Assembly: GCA_023957155.1 (NCBI GenBank)
Contig: JAMLHK010000004.1
Location: forward strand, 310,001 to 374,000
DNA from: Chitinophagaceae bacterium
GTDB lineage: Bacteria; Bacteroidota; Bacteroidia; Chitinophagales; Chitinophagaceae
Direction: 5' to 3'
DNA: 64,000 nt
The notes below the pieces were generated by a model that was not told where the DNA came from, ran no database searches, and saw nothing but the letters and a program-made list of their open reading frames with translations. Made by a program: the position numbers and the translations under genes. Positions 8,879 through 17,314 of the stretch are shown one piece after another; position 1 is the stretch's first letter; every line of letters starts with the position of its first letter.

Positions 8879-9832
8879 CTATTTTACGGCTTTTTTTCTC
8901 TTTGAAAAAAACTGCTGTAATACTTTTACATAATCTTCATCGGTACGCAGGTAGAGCAGGTCTGCTCCTGATTTTAGAAAGGAAAGTCTACAGGCTTCTT
9001 CGTTCCGGATAAACTGCTCGTGATAATGATATTGCACCATCCTGTCGTTGGTATCAATCCACCGGGTTTGCCCGGTTTCGGCATCGCGTAGCTGCACCAT
9101 CCCTACTTCCGGTAAATCCATATCCATTTTATCGTACACTTTAATACCGATCACATCATGCCGGTTTCCGGCAACCCGCAACGGATCGTCATATTGCTCT
9201 ACCATAAAATCGCTTAAAATAAAAGCAATGCTTTTTTGCTTCACTGCCGTATTAAAAAAGCGGACGGCTTCATTCAAATTGGTGCCCTTACTCCGGGGTT
9301 GCACGGTTAAAAGTTCTCTTACAATATAGAGCACATGCTCTTTCCCTTTCCGGGGCGGAATAAAAAATTCGATAACATCGCTAAAAAAGATCACGCCTAC
9401 CTTATCATTATTATTTACAGCGGAAAAAGCCAGTACGGCACATACTTCTGTAATCAGGTCTTTTTTACGTTGCTTTACCGTTCCAAACAGGGAACTGGCG
9501 CTGATATCCACCAGCAGCATCATGGTAAGCTCCCTTTCCTCTTCAAATAATTTGCTATAGGGGTTACCCATCCGGGCAGATACATTCCAGTCAATAAACC
9601 GCACGTCATCGCCGGCGGCATATTCCCTTACCTCTTTAAATACCATACCCCTGCCTTTGAATGCCGTATGGTACTCACCGGTAAAGAGATGGGTGGTAAG
9701 CTTTTTACTCCTGATCTCCAGCTCTTTTACTTTCTTTAATATGTCTGCTACGCTTAAAGTGATCTCTCCGCTCCGGGCGTTGCTGCGTTTTTTTGTTTTC
9801 ATATGAGCCATCAGGAATTCATTTCTTCTCAT
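8879..9832 (-). CDS. DUF58 domain protein
   Basis: Cytoplasmic DUF58 protein that accompanies MoxR ATPases. The N-terminal half has the family signature GEYHTAFKGRG...FKEVREYAAGDDVRFIDWNVSAR, followed by a VWA-like fold starting at LLVDISASSLFG, which keeps a D-x-S-x-S MIDAS-like motif. The frame opens at a TTG (9838), but the second codon pair gives ATG 9832. It lies between moxR (41 bases) and the BatD-like gene (14 bases) in one operon. Confidence 0.88.
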   Translation of the reverse strand: MRRNEFLMAHMKTKKRSNARSGEITLSVADILKKVKELEIRSKKLTTHLFTGEYHTAFKGRGMVFKEVREYAAGDDVRFIDWNVSARMGNPYSKLFEEERELTMMLLVDISASSLFGTVKQRKKDLITEVCAVLAFSAVNNNDKVGVIFFSDVIEFFIPPRKGKEHVLYIVRELLTVQPRSKGTNLNEAVRFFNTAVKQKSIAFILSDFMVEQYDDPLRVAGNRHDVIGIKVYDKMDMDLPEVGMVQLRDAETGQTRWIDTNDRMVQYHYHEQFIRNEEACRLSFLKSGADLLYLRTDEDYVKVLQQFFSKRKKAVK

Positions 9833-9873
9833 TTTCAAATTTTCAAATTAGCACACTGCCACAATTGAATGCT

Positions 9874-10878
9874 TCACGGCACATTCACCGCTCCTAATAT
9901 TTCTTCAATCACGATTTCGGCATTTATGCTTTCCGCTTCGGCTTCATACGTTAATCCTATGCGATGTCGTATTACATCTTTAGCAATGCTTCTTACATCT
10001 TCGGGTATAACATAGCCCCGCTTGCTTAAAAAAGCGTGAGCCTTGGCAGCAAGGGCCAGGTTAATAGAAGCCCGGGGAGACCCGCCATAGGCGATCAGTG
10101 GCTTTAACCTATCTAACCGGTATTGCGATGGATCACGGGTGGCAAAAACGATATCCAGGATATAATTTTCAATTTTTTCATCCATGTAGACCTGTCTTAC
10201 CAAAGTTTTAGCCTGCATAACTTCCTGTACGCTCACGACCTGTTTAACCGCCGGTATTTCTACCCGGTTCAGGTTTTGACGAACAATAAGCAGCTCTTCA
10301 TCCCGGCTGGGATAATCTATAATTACTTTTAGCATAAACCGGTCAACCTGTGCTTCAGGCAACGGGTAGGTCCCTTCCTGGTCAATAGGATTTTGTGTAG
10401 CCAGTACCAAAAAAGGCTCATCCAGCTTAAACGTAGTTTCACCAATGGTTACCTGCCTTTCCTGCATGGCTTCCAGCAAAGCGCTCTGTACTTTAGCCGG
10501 AGCACGATTGATTTCATCTGCCAGAATAAAGTTGGCAAAAACAGGGCCCTTGCGCACTACAAATTCATGCTTTTGCTGATGGTATATCATGGTTCCGATC
10601 ACATCCGCCGGTAACAGGTCGGGCGTAAACTGTATACGGCTGAACTTTGCATTTACGGATTGCGCCAGCGATTTAATGGAAAGCGTTTTAGCCAGCCCGG
10701 GCACCCCTTCTAACAGCACATGCCCGTTACTGAGCAAACCGATCAGCAGGCGGTTAATCATATACTGTTGGCCCACAATAATGGTAGCTATTTCTTTCTC
10801 CAGGCGGTCAACAAAAGAAGCTGCCTCCCGGATTTTTTCATTTAACCGTTGAATATCATCTGCGGTTTGTAACATCAT
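9874..10878 (-). CDS. MoxR family AAA+ ATPase
   Basis: Chaperone-like AAA+ ATPase, 334 residues. Walker A is GVPGLAKT (58-65), Walker B is FILADEINRAP (about 117-127), the sensor 1 motif is LATQNPIDQEGTYPLPEAQ, and sensor 2 lies in GGSPRASINL. MoxR proteins are thought to activate or insert cofactors into partner complexes through VWA proteins; the DUF58 and BatA genes downstream are the expected partners. The ATG overlaps the stop of dtd by 4 bases, so translation is probably coupled. Confidence 0.93.
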   Translation of the reverse strand: MMLQTADDIQRLNEKIREAASFVDRLEKEIATIIVGQQYMINRLLIGLLSNGHVLLEGVPGLAKTLSIKSLAQSVNAKFSRIQFTPDLLPADVIGTMIYHQQKHEFVVRKGPVFANFILADEINRAPAKVQSALLEAMQERQVTIGETTFKLDEPFLVLATQNPIDQEGTYPLPEAQVDRFMLKVIIDYPSRDEELLIVRQNLNRVEIPAVKQVVSVQEVMQAKTLVRQVYMDEKIENYILDIVFATRDPSQYRLDRLKPLIAYGGSPRASINLALAAKAHAFLSKRGYVIPEDVRSIAKDVIRHRIGLTYEAEAESINAEIVIEEILGAVNVP

Positions 10879-11327
10879 TCTTTATTTTTGGAATCTATTA
10901 TAATCGTTACCGGCCCGTCATTGATCAGCGCCACTTTCATATCAGCGCCAAAAATACCGGTTTGTATTTTTTTCCCCAGTTCATTTTCTAACCGGGCAAT
11001 CATCTTCTCATACAAAGGCATAGCCACATCGCCTTTACCGGCGCGGCTGTAGGAAGGCCGGTTACCTTTTTTGGTAGAAGCATGCAGCGTAAACTGGCTT
11101 ACCAGCAAAATATCTCCTCCTGTTTCTTTTATACTGATATTCATTATCCCGGATGCGTCATTAAAAATACGCATATTCACCAGCTTCACGCTTAGCCACT
11201 CCAGGTCGGCTTCGGAATCTTCAGTCTCTATCCCCAGCAACACGAGCAATCCGTTCTGTATTGCACCTGTTACCTTACCCTCCACCGTAACAGATGCTTC
11301 CGAAACACGTTGTAATACTGCGCGCAT
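10875..11327 (-). CDS. dtd: D-aminoacyl-tRNA deacylase
   Basis: Hydrolyses D-aminoacyl-tRNAs (and Gly-tRNA-Ala), protecting translation. The 150-residue product starts MRAVLQRVSEASVTV, as in the family, and shows the two active-site signatures SQFTLHA (about 78-84) and the cross-subunit GPVTI near the C-terminus. An upstream in-frame start at 11351 adds eight unconserved residues, so ATG 11327 is preferred. It is the first gene of the moxR-bat operon and overlaps moxR by 4 bases. Confidence 0.95.
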   Translation of the reverse strand: MRAVLQRVSEASVTVEGKVTGAIQNGLLVLLGIETEDSEADLEWLSVKLVNMRIFNDASGIMNISIKETGGDILLVSQFTLHASTKKGNRPSYSRAGKGDVAMPLYEKMIARLENELGKKIQTGIFGADMKVALINDGPVTIIIDSKNKE

Positions 11328-11457
11328 AAATACCCCATTTTCTGCGCGCAAGTTAAGATGAAAAAAAATTGGCGGAAAAAAACTAATTTTCCCGTGGAAT
11401 GATCCTTCCTGCCTGTAATAAAAACAACAGGAAGCCGGCAGCTACAGAAAATACAAT

Positions 11458-11865
11458 ATGAGTACAGTAAACATCCAGAAGGAAATTACATTTAAAACGG
11501 CCAGAAGCGGAGGCAAAGGTGGTCAAAACGTTAACAAAGTAGAGACCATGGTAGAAGGCTATTTTGATATTGACCGGTCGGCCCTGCTGGATAATGAGCA
11601 GAAAAAACAGATAAAGCAAAAGCTGCGTAATAAAATCAATGCAGAAGGGCTTTTATTAGTGAAATCCCAGGCAGCGCGTACGCAACTGGCCAATAAGCAG
11701 TTGGTTATAAAAAAGATGAATGAGCTCATCCGTCAATCCTTAATACAACCCCGTAAAAGAATAGCGGGTAAACCCACCGGGGCTGCCATACAAAAACGGA
11801 TAGATGAAAAAAAGATAAAAGGAAAAATAAAACAGGGAAGAAGAAAGGTGGATCCGGAAGATTAA
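11458..11865 (+). CDS. arfB: Alternative ribosome-rescue factor ArfB (GGQ protein)
   Basis: A 135-residue peptidyl-tRNA hydrolase of the class I release-factor superfamily that rescues ribosomes stalled on mRNAs without a stop codon. The catalytic GGQ is at residues 21-23 within RSGGKGGQNVNKVET, and the basic tail (KRIDEKKIKGKIKQGRRK) that threads into the empty mRNA channel is present. It lacks the codon-recognition domains of RF1/RF2, which separates it from true release factors. Single gene, divergent from dtd. Confidence 0.92.
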   Translation: MSTVNIQKEITFKTARSGGKGGQNVNKVETMVEGYFDIDRSALLDNEQKKQIKQKLRNKINAEGLLLVKSQAARTQLANKQLVIKKMNELIRQSLIQPRKRIAGKPTGAAIQKRIDEKKIKGKIKQGRRKVDPED

Positions 11866-11938
11866 TTCCTATACGTATACTCCCTTTTCTCCTAATGATC
11901 ATGAACTTTTACAGACAGTAACACATCCGTCCGGCCTG

Positions 11939-12517
11939 CTATATTTTTACATGCGCCCAGTTTTCTTTTGTTTTAATACGGTATATCTGCATATCCGATA
12001 CGTTGTATTTCCGGGCAATTTCACGAAGCGTCTTTTTTTCTTTCAACAACTTTTTTATTCCCTTTACTTTCCTGATATCAAGCTTCGGTCCTTTCTTTGC
12101 CGGGTTTTCTTTCCGTCTTTTTAAAGCTGCTTTTATCCTGGGATTCTTCAGGTTATGCGCCGTTACTTCATCCTGGGAAGCCCACCTGAGATTGCTGGCC
12201 TTATTGTTTTCATAGTTGTGATCAAGATGAATAATAAACTTCTGGCTGGCTTTGGGACGGCGTAAAAAATGCTTGGCTACAAGCCGGTGGATCAATGCAG
12301 TATAAAATTCCCCGTTAAGCTTTTTCCTCCAGATCGGGTAATTCGCCTGTCTGCTCAACCGCAGTAAATAACCATCTGATATCCGCTTATTGTACCTGAC
12401 TAACCGGCCCTGGTTAGAGATCGCATACTTGTGTTTAACCGCACCTTTGGTTTCATGTTCAGGAAGATCCTTCCAGACTTCGTTGGGCAACATTTTTACA
12501 GATTCTCTGATAGCCAT
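11939..12517 (-). CDS. NUMOD4 / HNH endonuclease with a C-terminal helix-turn-helix
   Basis: A 192-residue protein with the layout of free-standing homing or phage-type HNH endonucleases: an N-terminal NUMOD4-like module (about 10-75, EVWKDLP...YAISNQGRLVRY), an HNH nuclease (HRLVAKHFL at 77-85, HLDHNYENNKASNLRW at 97-112 holding the catalytic His and the Asn residues), and a C-terminal basic helix-turn-helix (about 150-188, LREIARKYNVSDMQIYRI) for DNA binding. No phage genes are near, so it is a lone insertion between arfB and a TetR gene. It may be a domesticated or mobile endonuclease. Confidence 0.85.
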   Translation of the reverse strand: MAIRESVKMLPNEVWKDLPEHETKGAVKHKYAISNQGRLVRYNKRISDGYLLRLSRQANYPIWRKKLNGEFYTALIHRLVAKHFLRRPKASQKFIIHLDHNYENNKASNLRWASQDEVTAHNLKNPRIKAALKRRKENPAKKGPKLDIRKVKGIKKLLKEKKTLREIARKYNVSDMQIYRIKTKENWAHVKI

Positions 12518-12702
12518 TTTATATTTTTTTCGAATGAGCAGATACCGGTTATTCCAGTTAAAACAGATATTTCAACACAGGTAGCTACACTATTCTTATA
12601 GAAAATGATTATCTCATGGAATAAGGTGAAGTAATGATGCTTACCGAAGTTACGACATCGGCTTATATCAAAATCAATTTTCCCGGTTTTTGTTTTAAAT
12701 GC

Positions 12703-13293
12703 CTATATTTCCAATCCTTCCACCAGAATAATAATCATATTTTTTTCCAATTGCTCGGAAGATATCTTTTGTTCGGAGCGATGCCATGATTCTATGCCGC
12801 TTATAGCATGCAGCATGATCAATACCGCCGTGGGTGCATCAATGGACTTAATTTCTTTTTTTCGTATCCCGCTTTCTATAAGGGCAGCCAGACGCTGGCG
12901 ATAGTTTTTCCGCTGCACTTTATAATTAGATAAATACGGTTCTGAAAGATGCCGCCATTCCCTGTCGGCCACCTGCACTTCGTTATAGTTGTTGATCATG
13001 TGCCAGATATGGAACCGTATAATGGATTTTATTTTTTCAACGGATGATTGCTTATTGACCTCAATTTTTTCAAGATGATCCATTAAGATATTCGCTACCC
13101 TGAAACAAAGGATCTGTAAAATTTCAGCCTTGGATTGAATATGATTATACAGGCTGGCAGCTTCTACCCCCACTGCTTCCGCCAGGTCTCTCATAGAAGT
13201 ACCCACAAAGCTTTTTTCCGTAAAAAGCTTTGCCGCTTTACCAATAATTACTTCCTTTTTGGTACTGGTACGATGGGTTTTGATAGGGGGCAT
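12703..13293 (-). CDS. TetR/AcrR family transcriptional regulator
   Basis: A 196-residue repressor-type protein. The N-terminal helix-turn-helix is at about 14-60 (IGKAAKLFTEKSFVGTSMRDLAEAVGV-type; key segment MRDLAEAVGVEAASLYNH). The C-terminal ligand domain resembles the TetR_C_33 / fatty-acid type (FHIWHMINNYNEVQVADREWRHLSE), which is often found in regulators of acyl-CoA metabolism; this detail is inferred. It is divergent from the outer-membrane protein gene at 13603, with a perfect palindrome between them that is a candidate operator. Confidence 0.9.
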   Translation of the reverse strand: MPPIKTHRTSTKKEVIIGKAAKLFTEKSFVGTSMRDLAEAVGVEAASLYNHIQSKAEILQILCFRVANILMDHLEKIEVNKQSSVEKIKSIIRFHIWHMINNYNEVQVADREWRHLSEPYLSNYKVQRKNYRQRLAALIESGIRKKEIKSIDAPTAVLIMLHAISGIESWHRSEQKISSEQLEKNMIIILVEGLEI

Positions 13294-13436
13294 AATAAAA
13301 ATGTCTTAAATAAATTAAAATCCATATTTATGGGTTACGCCTGAGTGATAGCGGCTTATCTACCCGCAATTTACCTTTATCTATTCATTTACCTCTATCG
13401 AATTTCGTAATTTTCTTCATCGGATCCGAAATTTGT

Positions 13437-13477
13437 ATTGTATTTGATTTTAAGATTTTATTAAAATCAAATACAAT
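13437..13477. promoter_or_regulatory. Perfect 17-bp inverted repeat, candidate TetR operator
   Basis: ATTGTATTTGATTTTAA at 13437-13453 is repeated exactly in inverted form at 13461-13477, with a 7-base spacer. It lies in the divergent region between tetR and the DUF6089-like gene, immediately upstream of a promoter-like TTG (13482) ... TATTTTG (13503). The lack of a GC core argues against a terminator and for a protein binding site. Confidence 0.55.
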
Positions 13478-13602
13478 GTTATTGACATTCCGACTAATCT
13501 TGTATTTTGCACAAGGTAATTATTCCGTATAATGTTGCGTTATTATACATACCCGGGTTGGTTGCGGACGGAGAGCGGTTTTACAAACAAATGTACGTTT
13601 CA

Positions 13603-14454
13603 ATGAAAAAAATATTTTTAGCCATTTTCTTTGGAAGCTTTCTTTCCTCTTCCATTGCACAGATAGATGGTGTTATCCAGGAAGGTGAGTTTGGCGTAAC
13701 CGTAGGAGCAGCACATTATTTTGGCGATCTGAATACCAATGCAGCCCTCAACCGCCCCAAGCCAGCTTTGGGCCTGTTTTTTCGTAAACAGTTTGGAGAA
13801 TATATCGCACTTCGCCTCGGCATGCACTATGCCCAGTTAGGCTATTCGGACAGATATAGTAAGAATGAGTTCCAGCAAAGGAGAAATCTCAGCTTCAACA
13901 GCAATATATGGGAGGCCACCCTGCAGGGGGATTTTAATTTTATGCGATTTGTGCCGGGGATGCCGGAATTTGGTTTTACTCCTTATGTTACTTTGGGTGT
14001 CGGTGTTTTTAATTATGACCCTTATGCCTATTGGCAGGGAACCAAATACTACCTGCGTCCCCTGCATACGGAAGGGCAGAGCTCACCTTTATATCCTGAG
14101 CTTAAGCCTTACAGCGCCATGGCTTTCTGCCTTCCGCTGGGTATGGGCATTAAATACAATATTAATCCCAATATCAATCTTTCTTTTGAGGTAGCCTACC
14201 GGTTCACCTCCACCGATTACCTTGACGATGTAAGCTCTTATTATTCTCCCGATGCATTTGCAAGCACACTGCCCGATGGTTCACCCACTCCCTGGTATGC
14301 GCTGCAGGACCGGTCTTATGAAACAGGAGATGGCATAAGAATAGGTACCAAAGGACGCCAGCGGGGTTACCGCAACCAAAGGGACGCCTATGTTATTGCA
14401 GAAGTAGGCTTATCTTTTACGCTTACCTCATACAGATGTCCCACATCAAAGTAA
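13603..14454 (+). CDS. DUF6089-like outer-membrane beta-barrel protein
   Basis: A 283-residue exported protein. The signal peptide is MKKIFLAIFFGSFLSSSIAQ. The mature part starts EGEFGVTVGAAHYFGDLNTN and continues as alternating amphipathic strands (FIPYVTLGVGVFNYDP, NLSFEVAYRFTSTDYLDDV), ending in AEVGLSFTL, typical of the DUF6089 barrel family of Bacteroidota. The frame opens at 13507, but ATG 13603 begins at the signal peptide. Function is unknown. It may be controlled by the divergent TetR. Confidence 0.82.
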   Translation: MKKIFLAIFFGSFLSSSIAQIDGVIQEGEFGVTVGAAHYFGDLNTNAALNRPKPALGLFFRKQFGEYIALRLGMHYAQLGYSDRYSKNEFQQRRNLSFNSNIWEATLQGDFNFMRFVPGMPEFGFTPYVTLGVGVFNYDPYAYWQGTKYYLRPLHTEGQSSPLYPELKPYSAMAFCLPLGMGIKYNINPNINLSFEVAYRFTSTDYLDDVSSYYSPDAFASTLPDGSPTPWYALQDRSYETGDGIRIGTKGRQRGYRNQRDAYVIAEVGLSFTLTSYRCPTSK

Positions 14455-14555
14455 GCCGGTATAAAAGCCGGATATTTAGCTATCCTTAACCGCCCCGCCG
14501 GGCCGGGTACCCCGGGTGCTTCATTTTTTCCATTAACTACTAATTTTGCGCACAG

Positions 14556-16823
14556 ATGCTGCGTACTATTTCGGAATTTAATTATGTTAACGAGTTCAAG
14601 AAATTTATAACCGGGCAATACCTTGCAAAAGGGCTTCGTGTTACCGTAGGCGCCATATTACCCGCCCTGGTTCTATATCATTTCGATCTGCTGGCTGTTG
14701 GCATCGCCCTGCCCCTGGGTGCATTGATGGTGAGCCTTACCGATTCTCCCGGCCCTATTCACCACCGCAGAAATGGTATGCTGGCCAGCAACATGCTGAA
14801 TTTTGGAGTAGCGATATTAATAGGATATACCCGTAATTTCCAGTGGCTCCTGGCATTTGAACTCACCATACTCAGCTTCTTCCTGACGTTCATCGGTATT
14901 TACGGTAACCGGGCTAATTCCATAGGGCTGATCGCTATTATCGTCCTGGTATTAAACATTGACGTCCATCATGCCCAGGACCGGGTAATGAGCGATGCTC
15001 TTTTCCTGCTGGCAGGAGGGGTCTGGTATATGCTCCTGAGTCTCGGATTGTATACACTACGACCCTACCGCCTCATTCAACAGGCTTTAGGAGAAAGCAT
15101 TTTCCTAACGGCTTCCTATCTTAAAACAAAATCAAAGCTGTACCTCCCCGATGTACCGGATGATGAGGTATACCAGGAGCTGCTCCCGCTGCAAACAGGT
15201 ATTCATCACCAGCAGGAACAGGTGCGGGAGCTGCTATTTAAGGCAAGAAGGTTAACCCGCGAATCTACCGCAAGAGGCAGAACCTTAATGATGATGTTTA
15301 TTGACTCTGTTGACCTGTTTGAACAGGTAATGACCTCACAGCAAAACTACCAGGCGCTTCATCGTTATTTTAAAGAGGGTGATATCATGGATCAGTTCCG
15401 GCAGCTGATCTTAGAAGCCGCTAATGAATTAGAAAAAATAGCACTGGTTGTACAAAGCGGCTTTTCTTCCCGGGATGAGGGAAAATTAGATGAGTACATA
15501 GCAGAAACGGAGCAATCCTTTATTGCTTACCGGGATAGTCATTTGAACCCTGATACATTACCCGGTTTTATCAGCCTGAGGCATATTCTTAATTCCATCA
15601 GGGACATTGCCAAACGGATAAAACGATTACACATTTACACAGCATACAACAGTGAGTCAAAAAATATCATAAACCAGGATATAGATGTAAAGCGATTTGT
15701 TTCCCGCCAGGACTTTGATGTAAAACTATTAGCTGAAAACTTCTCCCTTCAATCTAACTTATTCCGTCATTCGCTGCGGATAAGCAGCTGTATGCTGGCA
15801 GGATACGCCGTAGGACAGCTATTGCCTTTCGGGCACAGCTACTGGATCCTTTTAACCATTATTACCATATTGAAGCCGGCATACAGTATTAGTAAAAAAC
15901 GAAATATCGAACGGCTTTCCGGCACCCTGGCAGGTGCAGCAGCAGGGATTTTGCTTTTGTATTCCGTACATAACAACACCCTCCTGTTTGGCATTATGGT
16001 ATTTTCCATGATCATCGGGTACAGCTTTTTGCAAATACAGTACTCCATCAGCGTTGCTACAATAACCATCTATGTACTGCTGTCTTTCCATTTCCTGAAC
16101 CCGGATGATTTTAGGAGCCTGGCGACAGACCGGGTTATTGATACCGCTATCGGGTCCGTTATATCTTTTACAGCCGCCCTATTTGTTTTGCCGGCATGGG
16201 AGAAGGACCAGGTACCTCAATATATCCGTAAACTGATGGAAGCCAACCTGCAGTATTTCAATATTGTGGCCCGGGCCTTTTATGAAACGGCACCGGAAAT
16301 TGTTGAGTACAAGATGGCGAGAAAAGAAACCTACGTTGGACTGGCTAACCTTTCAGACGCTTTCCAGCGTTTATTATCAGAGCCCCGGAATAAAATCAGC
16401 CAGCCTGAATTGCTCCACCACCTGGTGGTAAGCAATCACATGCTCAGCTCACATATTGCCACCCTGGGAACTTATTCCCAATCCCTGGCGCCCAGGTACC
16501 ATTCAGCCGCTTTTAGGCCGGTAACCGAAAGCATTGTATTGCAAATGCAGATGGGTATTGCCCTTTTACAGAACAATACAAACGAAGTGACAGATTCTGC
16601 CGGCCAGGGATTTTCCCAGGTGCGGGATATTATACAGGGGCTTTTAGCACAACGGATTTCCGAATTAACAGGAGGAACGGGCACAAGCAATGTCAGGAAA
16701 ACATTATCAGGATTTAAAACCATTACCGATCAGTTTGAGCTGATCTATAGCATTACCACAGATATCAACAACGTATTAAAAAAGATGCAGGATCATCTAC
16801 CTGCGGTTAAAATGATTACATGA
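14556..16823 (+). CDS. FUSC family inner-membrane protein (YccS/YhfK-like)
   Basis: A 755-residue protein with the duplicated FUSC layout: a first membrane block (about 20-180), a cytoplasmic helical region (about 185-400), a second membrane block (about 410-545, beginning SLRISSCMLAGYAVGQLLPFGHSYWILLT-like; key motif HSYWILLTI), and a cytoplasmic tail. FUSC proteins are relatives of aromatic-acid efflux pumps (AaeB) and YccS; the transported compound is unknown. It is a single gene, convergent with the EamA gene, with only 19 bases between the stops. Confidence 0.88.
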   Translation: MLRTISEFNYVNEFKKFITGQYLAKGLRVTVGAILPALVLYHFDLLAVGIALPLGALMVSLTDSPGPIHHRRNGMLASNMLNFGVAILIGYTRNFQWLLAFELTILSFFLTFIGIYGNRANSIGLIAIIVLVLNIDVHHAQDRVMSDALFLLAGGVWYMLLSLGLYTLRPYRLIQQALGESIFLTASYLKTKSKLYLPDVPDDEVYQELLPLQTGIHHQQEQVRELLFKARRLTRESTARGRTLMMMFIDSVDLFEQVMTSQQNYQALHRYFKEGDIMDQFRQLILEAANELEKIALVVQSGFSSRDEGKLDEYIAETEQSFIAYRDSHLNPDTLPGFISLRHILNSIRDIAKRIKRLHIYTAYNSESKNIINQDIDVKRFVSRQDFDVKLLAENFSLQSNLFRHSLRISSCMLAGYAVGQLLPFGHSYWILLTIITILKPAYSISKKRNIERLSGTLAGAAAGILLLYSVHNNTLLFGIMVFSMIIGYSFLQIQYSISVATITIYVLLSFHFLNPDDFRSLATDRVIDTAIGSVISFTAALFVLPAWEKDQVPQYIRKLMEANLQYFNIVARAFYETAPEIVEYKMARKETYVGLANLSDAFQRLLSEPRNKISQPELLHHLVVSNHMLSSHIATLGTYSQSLAPRYHSAAFRPVTESIVLQMQMGIALLQNNTNEVTDSAGQGFSQVRDIIQGLLAQRISELTGGTGTSNVRKTLSGFKTITDQFELIYSITTDINNVLKKMQDHLPAVKMIT

Positions 16824-16842
16824 CCCGCCTTATAACACCGGC

Positions 16843-17259
16843 TTACTTCGCAATCAGCACTATTGTTCCGGCTATTATCAGCCCTGCACCAAGCAGTGTA
16901 TTCAGGGTTAATGATTCTTTTAAAACCAGTACGGATAACAGGATGGTAATGGCTACACTTAATTTATCTATTACAGCCACTTTTGATAAGGCGCCCGATT
17001 GCAATGCTTTAAAATAAAAGAGCCAGGATAAGCCTGTTGCCAGCCCGGAAAGGATAAGAAACAGCATACTGTATTTTGATATCGCCGTTATTCCTTTCAT
17101 TTCTCCTTTTACCAGGACAATTCCCCAAACGACCAGAAAAATAACGATCGTCCTTATTCCTGTTGCAAGATTAGAACTGATATCCGCTACCCCCAATTTT
17201 GCAAAAAGGGCAGTGAGTGCCGCAAATAAAGCAGATAATAATGCATAGAATACCCACAT
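16843..17259 (-). CDS. EamA family transporter, half-size
   Basis: A 138-residue member of the drug/metabolite transporter superfamily with one EamA repeat of about five membrane helices, where most family members have two. Such proteins work as dimers. Starting at ATG 17259 (MWVFYALLSALFAALTALFAKLG) gives the usual N-terminus; an in-frame start at 17298 would add thirteen polar residues. The C-terminal helix LGAGLIIAGTIVLIA is typical. Substrate unknown. Confidence 0.85.
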   Translation of the reverse strand: MWVFYALLSALFAALTALFAKLGVADISSNLATGIRTIVIFLVVWGIVLVKGEMKGITAISKYSMLFLILSGLATGLSWLFYFKALQSGALSKVAVIDKLSVAITILLSVLVLKESLTLNTLLGAGLIIAGTIVLIAK

Positions 17260-17314
17260 TTTACGATGTATTTGGTGATAATTTAAACCGGAGCTCAAAC
17301 CGGTCTCCCCAAAA

